NCBI GenBank assembly: GCA_942159475.1
Contig: OW804095.1
Location: 54,340,773 to 54,404,772 of the forward strand
Direction: 5' to 3'
Length of the DNA: 64,000 bases
DNA from: Sthenelais limicola
Lineage: Eukaryota; Annelida; Polychaeta; Phyllodocida; Sigalionidae
In this document: in pieces, positions 10,620 through 21,092 of the stretch
Layout of the letters: every line of letters begins with the position of its first letter
Numbering within the stretch: the first letter of the stretch is position 1
Program-made: the position numbers and the translations under genes
The notes under the pieces: model-generated
Database searches by the model: none
Told to the model about the DNA's origin: nothing
What the model saw: only the letters and a program-made list of their open reading frames with translations

Positions 10620-11519
10620 ATGGCAAACAGACGCTCGGCCGTTGCCACATTCATGGGCTTCTGTGCTTCTCTCTCTCTAGACTACACGATGCTGCAACCC
10701 AGGAACATCTGCTGGTATATAGAATATCTTGCCCAGCACACCAAGGTTCCAGCGTCGGTGAAAAATACAATCAACCATATACGCTTGTTCTTCAGGCTAG
10801 CTGGTCTCGACCCGTCTCCTCTTGACGCCCCACTTGTGTTCAACGCCTTAAGAGGTCTCGAGCTTACATTGAGACATACACCACTACAAAAGCTACCGGT
10901 CACACCAAGAATGTTAGCGGATGTGCTTCTTCATATAATTCCATCCCCGCAAGGCATACAACTTCGTGTTGCTCTAAGCCTTATGTTCACAGCCTTTCTT
11001 AGGCAAAGTAATGTAGCCCCTCTTACATCAGCTGCATTTGATCCTACTCGCCACTTGACTGTAGGTGATATTGTGCCTTCGTCGTCAGGATTACTTATAT
11101 CAGTGAAATGGTCTAAGACCATGCAAACCGGTCAGACCCCTGTCACCATATTTGTACCACCGATAAAGAACAGTGTCATCTGCCCCTGCAAAGCCATGTC
11201 TCTACTACAGGCCTTCTACCCTGCTCCAAAGACTGCTCCTCTATTGAGGTTCAGGGATGGGTCGGCCATGACCTCTCATTTCATCTCGAACCAATGGTCG
11301 CAAGCCCTGCGAACCCTTGGTTACGACCCCGCGATCTATTCTCTACACAGCCTTCGTCGCGGAGGTGCCTCTTATGCGTTCCACGATGGTAATGCATCTC
11401 TTACAGACATTAGGCTTCATGGTACATGGGCCTCCGATGCAGTTTTTGCTTATATTAACTCCCAGAAACTTTACAAGAACTCAGTGCACCATGCACTCTC
11501 TCGTATTTCTGATAATTAA
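10620..11519 (+). CDS. Ngaro ORF3, tyrosine recombinase
   Basis: This 299-aa protein should integrate the circular DNA form by strand exchange, replacing the DDE integrase of LTR elements. It starts at ATG 10620, preceded by ACC. The helical N-terminal core-binding region covers about residues 1-95 and the catalytic domain about 95-299. The catalytic set is readable: Arg128 in FLRQSN, Lys163 in VKWSK, His243 and Arg246 in LHSLRRGG, His267 with Trp270 in LHGTW, and nucleophile Tyr279 in FAYIN. All expected residues are present, so the enzyme looks intact. The ORF is separate from the RT ORF (68-bp gap, different frame) and stops 17 bp before repeat B1. Confidence 0.93.
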   Translation: MANRRSAVATFMGFCASLSLDYTMLQPRNICWYIEYLAQHTKVPASVKNTINHIRLFFRLAGLDPSPLDAPLVFNALRGLELTLRHTPLQKLPVTPRMLADVLLHIIPSPQGIQLRVALSLMFTAFLRQSNVAPLTSAAFDPTRHLTVGDIVPSSSGLLISVKWSKTMQTGQTPVTIFVPPIKNSVICPCKAMSLLQAFYPAPKTAPLLRFRDGSAMTSHFISNQWSQALRTLGYDPAIYSLHSLRRGGASYAFHDGNASLTDIRLHGTWASDAVFAYINSQKLYKNSVHHALSRISDN

Positions 11520-11536
11520 ATTTGCTACGCATTGGC

Positions 11537-11836
11537 CTCTTTATTACAGTTAATTCAACTGAAATTGACTTATCTACAAGCTAGACTTATTATCACAACA
11601 TGTTAAATCGAATACTACAAGCAGTATTATACCATGTATAACTTTCCTGATATCTAATTATTACAAACTCTCATGTCTCAGGTTGCCATGACTACCATTG
11701 TAATTCTTAACTTGTCAAATTCCATCTCAAGAATTGTATCATACATTGTTTAATATCTTGATATACGATGTCGCAAATGTGAAGTACCCCAAGTCAAATA
11801 AATGCTATACTGTAACTCAGCGTTGTGTCTTTAATG
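11537..11836 (+). repeat. Ngaro split direct repeat B1
   Basis: This 300-bp repeat starts CTCTTTATTACAG and is repeated at 12049-12348. It begins just after the recombinase stop and abuts A2 with no gap. It contains a polyadenylation signal. Confidence 0.9.
11797..11802 (+). terminator. Ngaro polyadenylation signal in B1
   Basis: AATAAA lies in repeat B1, 278 bp past the recombinase stop and 35 bp before A2. The same hexamer lies in B2 at 12309-12314. Confidence 0.5.
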
Positions 11837-11991
11837 CTGTGAGAATTGTACTGATGTATCATTCTTGGGCATTAAAACCAACGTACTGCAGACTATCACC
11901 ATTCCAGCACCACGTGACTCTCTTAGCCAATCACAGGCTCAGCACTCCCGGGCTTCTCGTGCATGGCGGCAGATAGAGGCTTTTTCGTTCC
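11837..11991 (+). repeat. Ngaro split direct repeat A2
   Basis: This is the second 155-bp copy of A1. It is followed by a unique 57-bp spacer (11992-12048) before B2. Confidence 0.9.
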
Positions 11992-12048
11992 CCACCCGCC
12001 TCCCTATGCACAAAAGATTTCATATTACAGCTTTCAGCTGTCTTGTTA

Positions 12049-12348
12049 CTCTTTATTACAGTTAATTCAACTGAAATTGAGTTATCTACAAGCTAGACTT
12101 ATTATCACAACATGTTAAATCGAATACTACAAGCAGTATTATATCATGTATAACTTTCCTGATATCTAATTATTACAAACTCTCATGTCTCAGGTTGCCA
12201 TGACTACCATTGTAATTCTTAACTTGTCAAATTCCATCTCAAGAATTGTATCATACATTGCTTAATATCTTGATATACGATGTCGCAAATGTGAAGTACC
12301 CCAAGTCAAATAAATGCTATACTGTAACTCAGCGTTGTGTCTTTAATG
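12049..12348 (+). repeat. Ngaro split direct repeat B2 (element 3' end)
   Basis: This is the 300-bp second copy of B1, differing at only a few positions. Its last 54 bp are also included in the later tandem duplication and recur at 12595-12648. Confidence 0.9.
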
Positions 12349-12892
12349 TGGAATTTTTAAAGGTCTTGAAGACTGAAAGTATCTGATACTGGGGATGATT
12401 AAACATGCATCATGCACCATGATTATATCAGTCCTCTTATATCAGTCATTCTCCTCTCTCCTCTCCCTCTCCCTCTCTTCTCCTCCCCCTCTCTCCCTGT
12501 CCCCCCCTCTCTCTCTCTCCCTCCCCCCCCCCCCTCTCTCTCTCTCCCTCCTATACCTCAGGCCTACTACCCCGACATAGCCCCTGGTGATTTCAGTACC
12601 CCAAGTCAAATAAATGCTATACTGTAACTCAGCGTTGTGTCTTTAATGTGGAATTTTTAAAGGTCTTGAAGACTGAAAGTATCTGATACTGGGGATGATT
12701 AAACATGCATCATGCACCATGATTATATCAGTCCTCTTATATCAGTCATTCTCCTCTCTCCTCTCCCTCTCCCTCTCTTCTCCTCCCCCTCTCTCCCTGT
12801 CCCCCCCTCTCTCTCTCTCCCTCCCCCCCCCCTCTCTCTCTCTCCCTCCTATACCTCAGGCCTACTACCCCGACATAGCCCCTGGTGATTTC
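12295..12892 (+). repeat. Tandem duplication (300 + 298 bp) across the Ngaro 3' boundary
   Basis: 12295-12594 and 12595-12892 are nearly identical; they differ mainly in the length of a poly-C run inside a CT microsatellite. Each unit begins with the last 54 bp of Ngaro B2 and continues into flanking DNA. The junctions share only AGT, which points to a microhomology-mediated tandem duplication after the insertion. Confidence 0.9.
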
Positions 12893-13013
12893 AGTTATTT
12901 TTGGCAATCAAATTAATATCTCCAAATTAAAATAAACGTCCAGTAAATTGTTTGATTCCTATAAGAAGTAGAAACACAATTGCCTCTACAATCCAAGTGC
13001 CGAAGGCACTTGT
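12858..13013 (+). repeat. Dispersed repeat, copy 2, with terminal hairpin
   Basis: This matches 5632-5794 and likewise ends at a hairpin: CAAGTGCC 12994-13001 pairs with GGCACTTG 13005-13012 around GAA. Its first part lies in the duplicated unit, so a truncated third copy sits at about 12560-12594. Confidence 0.65.
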
Positions 13014-14055
13014 CCTAAGGATAAAACTAAAGGCCTTGCATACATGTAGATACAGATATATAGATCTATAGGCGCACACAGACCCGATGGTAGAGAGGAC
13101 CCTGCTGCCATCTAGAGGATTATCTGGGTAACACTTATCCCTCGTCATGTGACCTTTTTCGTCATTACAAAGATGGTGGTCTAAACAAATAGCACCCTAG
13201 TGGATGGAGGCATGAGCATGGGCATGTTGTAAGGAAACAGACTGAATAATGCGAATTAATAATCTCTGGGATGAATCCATTTCATGGCAGCTGATTTCAA
13301 AGCCCCCAGTTAACCGCATGCAATGAGCAGTTCTTCACGGGTTCGACCAGAGTTCTTCCCGAGTTCTTCAGCTGTGTTGCCCGATGGCAATGGATCACAA
13401 ATTTCTAACTTGACTGGATGTGCTCATAAATGCTCGTGGTTTGGGTCAAAGCGGTTGGGTGTCAGTAAATACTCTGTACACGATAAGGTCAGTGCTTAAA
13501 ATGTCCTTTTGGCATACACCGTATGATTTACAATTCAGAGACAATCATTAATTAATGAATTTAACGTTAACAATAACAGCCTAATAACATCATCTCCAAG
13601 AGGCAAGACCAAGTTCAAGTCTTGTTTGTTAAGATATTGCTTTGTTTCATATACGGTACCGTAAGTATAAAAACTATTATAATCAGTGGGATTGTACTAA
13701 GATTGGCTTGTTAGATTATCTGTGAGAGTTCAAGTATATATATAGCACCCCAGAAATATGACATATCATGGGATATTGATTACGTATGTATGATGTTTTT
13801 AATGGATAAAATGGGGAGTAGCTCGTGCCGTGGCTCCAAAAAACAAACGAACATCAATTATCATAATTATGAGGCCTATATATAATGTACGGTAGCCTAT
13901 ATCTAACTTAGTCATTCGATTTGTTCATTTTGTGGCGCTTACGTATAGGCTATATATAGGCCTACATATATAAAGTTCATTAGGGACTGTTCATTGGGGG
14001 TGGGGGTGGGGGCAGAGGTAGCCCATACTAGGCCTCAACTTCCTAACTTTTGTAC
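13014..14055. other. Gene-free stretch
   Basis: I see no gene. The end of the stretch is AT-rich with TAGGCCTA words (13870-14035) and a G-rich tract at about 13997-14015. Confidence 0.45.
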
Positions 14056-14253
14056 CTTAGCGGCATTGATACCAAAAGGTTCAAGCCACACAGTACTAGG
14101 GCCGCTTCGGTCTCAAAGCTTTACGCTTTGAATACCCCCATATCTGAAATCCTGGCTAAGGGGCGTTGGTCCTCCCAAAACACGTTCACAAAATTCTATA
14201 ACAAGAGAATTGTTAACTTAAAAGAGGTTTCACACAAGCTTCTAAAAAGCTAA
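14056..14253 (+). pseudogene. Tyrosine recombinase C-terminal remnant
   Basis: About 65 codons encode the catalytic end of a tyrosine recombinase: His and Arg in KPHSTRAAS, Trp in KGRWSS, and the nucleophile Tyr in FTKFYNKR. The N-terminal half, including the first catalytic Arg, is missing, and no ATG begins the frame. The sequence differs clearly from the Ngaro enzyme upstream (HSTRAAS against HSLRRGG), so it comes from another DIRS-like or Crypton-like lineage. The following 450 bp may be its 3' non-coding end. It is not expected to be active. Confidence 0.7.
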
Positions 14254-15999
14254 TCTGTAAAAACGCATATGGCGAAATAAAGGACAGAACTTTATTCTTT
14301 GCGTTTAAACTTGTTTTATTTACTCGGGAACCATGCTGGGTTCTTGAAAGTCTCCTCGGTACTGCCGTCTGGCGACGGAGATGCGAAGCATAATCCATGG
14401 CTAAATGAACTTACCTTTAGGGTGAAATTTAGCCAAGATTATGTAGAGCATTGAAGTCGTCAGATGGTAGTACAGAGGACCCACCCACCCAAACCCTGGG
14501 TATTCTTCAATGCTTATCATGTTAATTACTCAAAATTAGATAGACTGGTTCTAACTAATAAGTGGAATCTAAACGACTTCTAGGTTCCCTCGTCGTGGCT
14601 GGAAAGTGTGATTCTCCCGATACAAGATCTCTCTCACCCACCTGCTAAGGGTGTTTGTGGTGACTCCCTTGAAGGGAGGGACATAACTTATAACAAGTTG
14701 GCCTGAGGGGGGTTGGTCTCCCGAATAAGTTCTGAGCTCTTTAGTACGATTTATGTATTCTCTAGTAGTACGGACCAGGCAGAGCCTAGGGTCCTTCTCA
14801 AAACTTTTGCAAGTAAAAATAGCTCGGGAGAAGTCGGGGACGGCCCTCTGTCTAGGGCAGAGGAAGATAGAGGAGAATTTGCGAAGAATTCTTATGCAAA
14901 ATTTATGTCCCCCCCCCCCCCCCCCCGAAAGTTTGTGCACAATTTCATGACCCTCCTCCCCCCTCCCCTACATCATTGTTGTTCTGAGTCTGTGCAAAAT
15001 AAAGATCCCCCCCCCCCCACACACACACACATCCACCTTTAAAGTGCGCACAAAAAGGTGCCTGAAGAAACACAAGTCAAGCATTTAAATTCAATGTTTG
15101 ATTCACAGTCTGTGTCATCAGGGCCATCATCAGACTGGTAACGTAGAGCTTCAACAATTTCCTGGGAGATGTAAGAAGCTGCAGCATCAGAACAACTGTC
15201 TTCCTGTGCAAGTGGGCAGTGCAAGGGCTGCTTTAGATTGCTTTAGGCTTTGGATCTTTATCAAAGAAAGAAAGAGTCACTTTATCTTGAGAAAGAACAT
15301 GGTTGGGTGAAAACAAAAAGCCATAAGAAACAGGATGTCACGACATAATTTTTTTTTTATTATTATTTTAATGACCACTGAAGTTTACTGGGGGTATTGA
15401 GGGATTATTCAAAGTGGTCGATGATGGTAGAAACACGATATAGCCTATTGACAATATTATTTATTAGACAGATTCTGCTTTATGAATGTCATACCGTTTT
15501 ATAGTTATTAAAATGTTTGTAGTAAATTCCATTCCGCGAAATACCGGTATATTAGAAGATGTAACAATTAACGAGCTGTAGCTAGTGTCCAGTCATTGGG
15601 TTTAAGAACTTTCTTCAGGTCAACTTAAACCTTCTGATGTTTGGACTGAGGTTAAGTTTCAATTGTTGGAATTTATTTAATAAAATATTCTCCTTCGTAT
15701 CTAATAATGGCCTTGTATAGGCCTACCGGGTGAAGTAAAATTATTGAAAATGATCTTGGAATGAAACATTGACTGTTTAACACTGGACTAATGTATATAT
15801 ATGGTACCCACGACTGAAAAAATGCTGTGCGGTTTTCCAAAAATCAATAATTATATAGGTTTTATCTACCTTAAAGGTAAACACCAGCGTTGTCAGCACT
15901 GCTGCCGGCGGGAGTTCAAGGAACTAATGCATGAAAACACAGCATTAACAATATAGGTGAATACAAAAACAGGATGTTATCATATTATTTTATATTTTA
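14254..15999. other. Gene-free stretch, probable TE remains
   Basis: The first part may be the 3' end of the recombinase element. Poly-C runs occur at about 14909-14926 and 15007-15018, the latter followed by a CA run. A dispersed repeat with AACATGGTTGGGTGAAAAC starts near 15296. No host exon is supported. Confidence 0.4.
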
Positions 16000-16443
16000 A
16001 AGCTGGGTTCCACTGGCCGGCTACTTCTCCTGTAGCCGGAGAGTAACGGGGATGGGTGTTATTGGCTCCCGCTACATAGCCAAGCTACTTCCCGCTTCTT
16101 TTGGCGGGTTTTAGAAGCGTAGAGTGCTCCCGCTTATATGTTTGATATTTTAAGGCTGCTACTTTGTAGCTGAAGTAACAGGAAGTAACGGGAGCTGAAG
16201 CAGGGCAATGACACCACTCTGCATTACCCCTCACGTTACTCATTGCATTCATTTCAATGTGAAAATAAAATGTTGTCTGCTCACATTTCTGAGTTGCGTT
16301 AGAAGTAGCGGTGGAAGTAACGTCCCAGTAGCACCCATTCCGGTTACTTTCAATTGCTTGCTCCCTCTTCTAAAGATTGCAGGAGCAATATATATAGACT
16401 GTCAAAGTAGCGGGAGTAGTAGCCGACCAGTGGAACCCAGCTT
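16000..16443. mobile_element. 444-bp TIR element (MITE) with TTA target duplication
   Basis: The element starts AAGCTGGGTTCCACTGG and ends with its reverse complement, CCAGTGGAACCCAGCTT, with further matching inward (CCGGCTAC and GTAGCCGA). TTA flanks both ends (15997-15999 and 16444-16446). There is no coding capacity. A TTA duplication is typical of PIF/Harbinger-type elements, but the family is not proven. A truncated relative lies at about 42081-42177. Confidence 0.8.
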
Positions 16444-16649
16444 TTAGGGACAACTGAAGTGTACTACCATTCACTATATGGATGTCAAATGGGGGAAAAA
16501 ACATATATTCTCAGTTTTTACGGAATAACTTTTTTTTTAGTTTTATGACCCCCTGGTTTTTTTTTTAAAAAAATTGGGAGTGTAAAATAGTATGTCAGCT
16601 ATGTATATGCTGAATTTAAAGGAAATCGCATGATCATCTGAAATTCTGA

Positions 16650-17650
16650 AAAAATGGGAAAAGCTTTTTTCTCATTGACTCTTATAGTGAATGGTAGTAA
16701 ATTTCAATGGTCCACGAAATAAAAACTAATTCTATGACATGGTTTTTATTGGCTTTTCGGGTTCGCCCAACCATGTTCTTTCTAAATCCAAATTACAAAA
16801 AATCCAGGATTCCTTCTTTTTGAATTTAACACTGGCATTTACATTTAAGTGTGAGCGGACAACCACATATTTTGTGAGACATAATTACCATATTTTGAAA
16901 AGTGGTTGTCCTGAGGACAACCACTTTTTGAAGCGATTTTTTTCAATCCTGGTACCGTAGATCTATCCCAGTTATACCAGATAGGATTTCATTTGTCTGC
17001 CTCATCCGCTTCTTGAATTAATTTATTGGAACTTCTGAGTGAACTATTATATATATAGTGCATCAGATTATTTCCTCCTTGACACTTCCAAGCCTAATAA
17101 AGAGGGTGAGTCTTCTGAGTTCTTGTTCAGTGGGAAGAATTGGTCGTGTAGCTTTTAACACCTTCACGCTCACTGAATGTGGATTCATTTTGTGGGAGAA
17201 TCTGGCGGTAGGGACTGGGAAATGGGGGTCACATCACGAGGTGGTCTCTTCTCAAAATGATCGCTATTTCGGACGTTTTACTAACATCTAATTATAGAGG
17301 AGATCAAATCGGAACTGAGAAAAGCTGGTCTTAATAGAGGGCTGGTTTCTATAAAGTCGTTATGCGGGGTTCCACTATATAGGAATTTTAAAGAAAAATG
17401 CATGAATCAATAGTCCGATATGTTGGAGAAATGGAGAAAATAAATACCCCTTTTCCCCATAGACTCCTATATATAGTGAACAGTAGTACATTTTAGTGCT
17501 ACATGAAATAAATTTAATCGGAGACATGTACATTGTGTGTAGTTTTTATTGTTGTTTTGGTTTCACCCAACCATGTTCTTTTTCAAGCCAAAGTTTAAAA
17601 AAATATTCCGGGATTTCTTTTTTAAATGAGCGCTGGTATTTACATTTAAA
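16650..17650. repeat. Two diverged copies of a dispersed repeat
   Basis: Sequence around 16680-16850 and 17460-17650 aligns in the same orientation. Shared words include CCCAACCATGTTCTTT and TTTACATTTAA. Reverse-complement relatives lie near 15291-15350 and 39863-39945. The class is unknown and there is no coding content. Confidence 0.5.
17284..17390. mobile_element. Decayed mariner-type MITE fragment
   Basis: Words such as GCTGGTCTTAATAGAGG and GCGGGGTTCCACTATA match the 178-bp element at 33085-33262. Only the right-hand part is clear. Confidence 0.45.
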
Positions 17651-20329
17651 CAACTGTTTTGAATGGTTACAGAGTAGTCGGGCAGCTAAGGAAAGTAGGC
17701 GAATATTTTGACCCGGGTCCCGGCTACTATATGTTATAACTTCCTCTAATATCTAATAGGCCCATACATGTTTCCTAAATGACGTTGTTAAGCATCCTCC
17801 ATCAGTCCCGATAGTGCCATCGCCGACAGTTTGCGATATTTTATCGAGCTCTGAGAAAAATTGATACATCAAGTTTTCAGAATTAATATCATTCTAGTAT
17901 CATCTAAGGCTCTCATGACTGTTCCCGACATTTCTAAATTCTGTCTAAATAGTTGGCGATGATGATGACTTTTTTTTTTTTTTACTTTTTAACAAATGTT
18001 TTACTAATGTGCGTCGCCGACACTGAGGAGTTACAAATCGCCAATGTAGAGGCATTACAGATACTCATGACAGATGGCGTCTGCAATGGCAACGTACGTG
18101 GTTCCATCGCTAGCGCTACTATCGGGAACTTTAGTCAACATTTGCTCTCGCCAAATATTGGGACACGGAATTGGGACTGATGTAAGGCCAACTTAAAATA
18201 AACATAAACATTGTTTATCAATATATGGATACATTTGCTATGAATATACATTAAACAGTCTGTCACGAGGAGATTATGATCTGGGGACCGAATAAAAAAA
18301 CAGGGGATTATGTATATATACATGTCATTTCATTTGTTTGTGGTTTCATTTCTATATTATTAATATGGTTGGATTTTACACTACTAACTAGGCTTGAAAA
18401 CCGTTTGACTTGTTGATTTCTTGTTGCGTGGAAAAACGATGGATTCGTGGGTTTGGAATTCGTGATTTTATTGTGCCCAACGTTTCGGATATCTTAGTAT
18501 CCTTCTTCAGGGGTGCCGTATACAATAATGTTATTAATATGTATACGTATACGTATACAATAATATTATTAATATGTTTGGTTATAATATTAGGCTTGGA
18601 ATTTTCAGGAGGAAATAATCTGATGCACTATATAATTTTATTAAGATGGACATGAAGACATTCCGGAGGATATTGCAAAATGAAGACAATAGATGATAGA
18701 ATGATGATATTTTGCAAACTTGAATGTATCAAATTTTCTCTGGGTGCTTCTTCTTTCTTCCTTTGCTGTGTTCATACGTTCATAAAAGTGTATTCCTTAT
18801 TGTATTATAATGAAAATAAATCAAGAATTACATGTTCCAGATATCTCGAAATGTTTTTCAATAAAAAGGATAGGAACTAGATATAAGTTATCATATTCTA
18901 AATATATTCAATTTTCGGATCGTTGACTTATCCTATGAGAGTCGCAGTGACGTCTTTCACGTACTGGCATGTTCATAGCTAGAATATAGTGGAAGGTATA
19001 TACTATAAGTGCGTAAACTAGCAGGTGGGTGATCGACTAGCTACTTCCCATTTTCTTTTCTTAGGATGTATCAATTTTTTTCAGGGAGAGTGTCAAACCC
19101 ATGATCCACTGATCACATGACCGCATTCATTCAGAGCCTTATGGAATAGCGGGATTTGACCAAATACTTGCAAATACATATTTTTCTTAATTAGTTTTAT
19201 GACGGGCAATCTATTAGGAACTGTGATAACGTGCAACATTTGTGTTGCAACCTATTCATATTTCATTGTGTGAGAGACAAAATCCACCAAGAAACCCATG
19301 GAAGCGGGGCAGTGGGATCTCGGATTTCATACCCTCTCGCATTTACAGTAGAAGTGTCTGAGTGTCGCCCTCTGCCGTACATACCCGTGGTTCCATGGTT
19401 TATACTATTGGTTATTACTTCATGTTGTGTTTCAAGGTTTCTCCCCTATTATATGGTAGTGTGTGTACACTCCACACACACTCTTTCTGTTGTGCAACTT
19501 ATCCTGCATACGGAGGGGGATTTCAAGGGCAATGACTACGCCCATGCCAAGTCAAAATAGTTTAATCCGCAAAGCTTTTTAAAGAGAATCATGCCCATGC
19601 CAAGTACAAAACCTTTCACAGAGGATTCGCAGTGCATCTTTAATGCCACGTTTTGTTATTTTATCTATAGGCCCGATGTCAGAATTAACCCTGTCTATGT
19701 CAGAATTTTCAGTTAAGCCACGCCCCCCCCCCCCGGAACCCCGTCAACTTTGTGCCCTCTACTATTATTTCTATGTTGCAGATTTGTTCTGCACCCCTCC
19801 AAAATCAACCTGTGCCCATGCATAGCCCTGAAATCCTGGTACCGTCACTGACACTATATTTTATTATGCTCGGATTTATTTTTGTATTTCTTTGATCTGA
19901 TCACTTGTTTTGTTTGTTTCCAGCCGAATATGTGACGCATTGGCCACGTGCTGTCGAGAAGTCCTCACAAGATCATGTGATAGCCTTATCTTTACCCGAC
20001 TCAGGCTAGTCATGTGATTATATCGATGATCTAATCAGGCCAGGCAGGAATAAGGATTTGTTTATTTCCAAATACGCAGTTATAGATCTATACCTCCAAG
20101 AAAAGCACTTCCAACTAAGTAAAGCTATACAAAAAATTAAATGTTAATTATGTACTCAGGATACGTACATCAGATTTCTGGTCGAAACATTATTCAGCAA
20201 ATAAGGCTTAACAAAACTAAAACTATGGCTATGCATGACAATATGTGGAAATGAATGGGACGCTATTATTTGCTAGAAGTTACTAGAAATACAACCTGGT
20301 GAAGTAAACATTTAAAAATAAATTCCCTG
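17651..20329. other. Gene-free stretch upstream of WDSUB1
   Basis: I see no supported exon. The stretch holds a hammerhead-like motif at 18475-18511, a short CGTATA repeat near 18541-18560 and a poly-C repeat fragment near 19723-19735. Open frames up to 109 codons near 19231 show no domain. Confidence 0.4.
18475..18511 (-). ncRNA. Hammerhead-ribozyme-like motif (Penelope-type remnant)
   Basis: Read on the minus strand, the sequence has the hammerhead core in order: CTGAAGA, a 5-bp stem GGATA/TATCC with a 6-nt loop, then GAAAC. Similar minimal hammerheads are known in the terminal repeats of Penelope-like retroelements. I could not confirm stems I and III or the cleavage triplet, and no Penelope RT is nearby, so this is at best an orphan fragment. 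Confidence 0.4.
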
Positions 20330-20336
20330 TATAAAG
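20330..20336 (+). promoter_or_regulatory. Possible TATA box of WDSUB1
   Basis: TATAAAG lies 116 bp upstream of the WDSUB1 ATG. The transcription start and any upstream non-coding exon are unknown, so this is a weak candidate. Confidence 0.2.
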
Positions 20337-20451
20337 TTTATGGGGAATTGCTATAACTAAACTGCTAGGAGTAGATTACTCAGGACTGATATTCTACGCG
20401 AATCAGCTACTTGGCATTTGGCCCAATTTTGCTACTCAGAGCGTTGATAAT

Positions 20452-21092
20452 ATGGGGTCATGTTGTTCAGGACCCACTCGTGCAAGCCGAACTGTCAGTG
20501 TCGGAGTTCCCGATTTTGAACGGACCAGCGACATTGCTACCTTGCAGGAGGAAGAGGATTCAGGTGCAACGAGATCAACACAAACCCAATACCAATACCA
20601 CCAGCCAGTGACGACTGGTGTGCCAGTCAGTAGTACCACCAGAACCACAGGCCAATCCACCACGTCTTGTGTTGGATCTTCGAAAATGCCATACGGTGCC
20701 ATACTACATCGCACCCTCATATCTCACCATGGGGACGTCAACGGAGTAGCATTCGGAGACAACACCCTCGCCACTTGTGGAGGCGACAAAACTGTTCGAT
20801 TATGGAGCGTGACTGATTTCTGTGAACTAGGATTCTCCCCACTCAGGGAACACACTTATTCTGTAAATGGGTGTAGTTTTTCTCCAGTGGAGAATGTACT
20901 TGTGACTTATGCCACCGATGGGAAAGTTGTGCTGTGGAACGTTAAAGTTGGAGACAAAATCGCAGTTTTGACACACCCCAGTCAGTCCAGTATCAGAGTG
21001 TGCAAATTCTCTCCTGCTGGCGATGTACTAGCTACTGGCAGCGATGACGATACCTTGTGCCTTTGGGAAGTTGCTTCCCACAGAATTATCAG
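20452..21092 (+). CDS. WDSUB1 exon 1: N-terminal extension and WD repeats 1-3
   Basis: This exon encodes residues 1-214. MGSCCS fits the N-myristoylation pattern MGxxxS, with Cys4 and Cys5 as possible palmitoylation sites. A Ser/Thr/Gln-rich stretch (about 25-75) follows. WD blades end at [15 protein letters not shown] and TLCLWEV. The donor is CAG|GTAACT. Confidence 0.93.

Larger units (their letters stand above)
6638..12348 (+). mobile_element. Ngaro-type tyrosine-recombinase (DIRS-order) retrotransposon, apparently full length
   Basis: The element is bounded by split direct repeats in the order A1 (6638-6792), coding region, B1 (11537-11836), A2 (11837-11991), B2 (12049-12348). Both A copies are 155 bp and both B copies 300 bp. 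B1 abuts A2 directly and 57 bp separate A2 from B2. Inside, in order, are a Gag-like ORF, an RT-RNase H ORF and a tyrosine recombinase ORF, all long and free of internal stops. I see no methyltransferase domain, which with the split direct repeats fits Ngaro rather than DIRS1. Such elements integrate through a circular intermediate without target duplication, and none is seen here. The coding part is much more GC-rich than its surroundings. Nearly identical repeats and open ORFs suggest a recent insertion. Confidence 0.9.

Noticed and set aside
15039..15224. Minus-strand 61-codon frame with SDAAASYISQEIVEAL
   Set aside because: The composition looks protein-like and it may be a fragment of a gene or transposase, but a stop lies just upstream, no splice partner is evident and I recognise no family.
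19231..19560. 109-codon + strand frame
   Set aside because: No domain, no good start, no splice partner and AT-rich surroundings.
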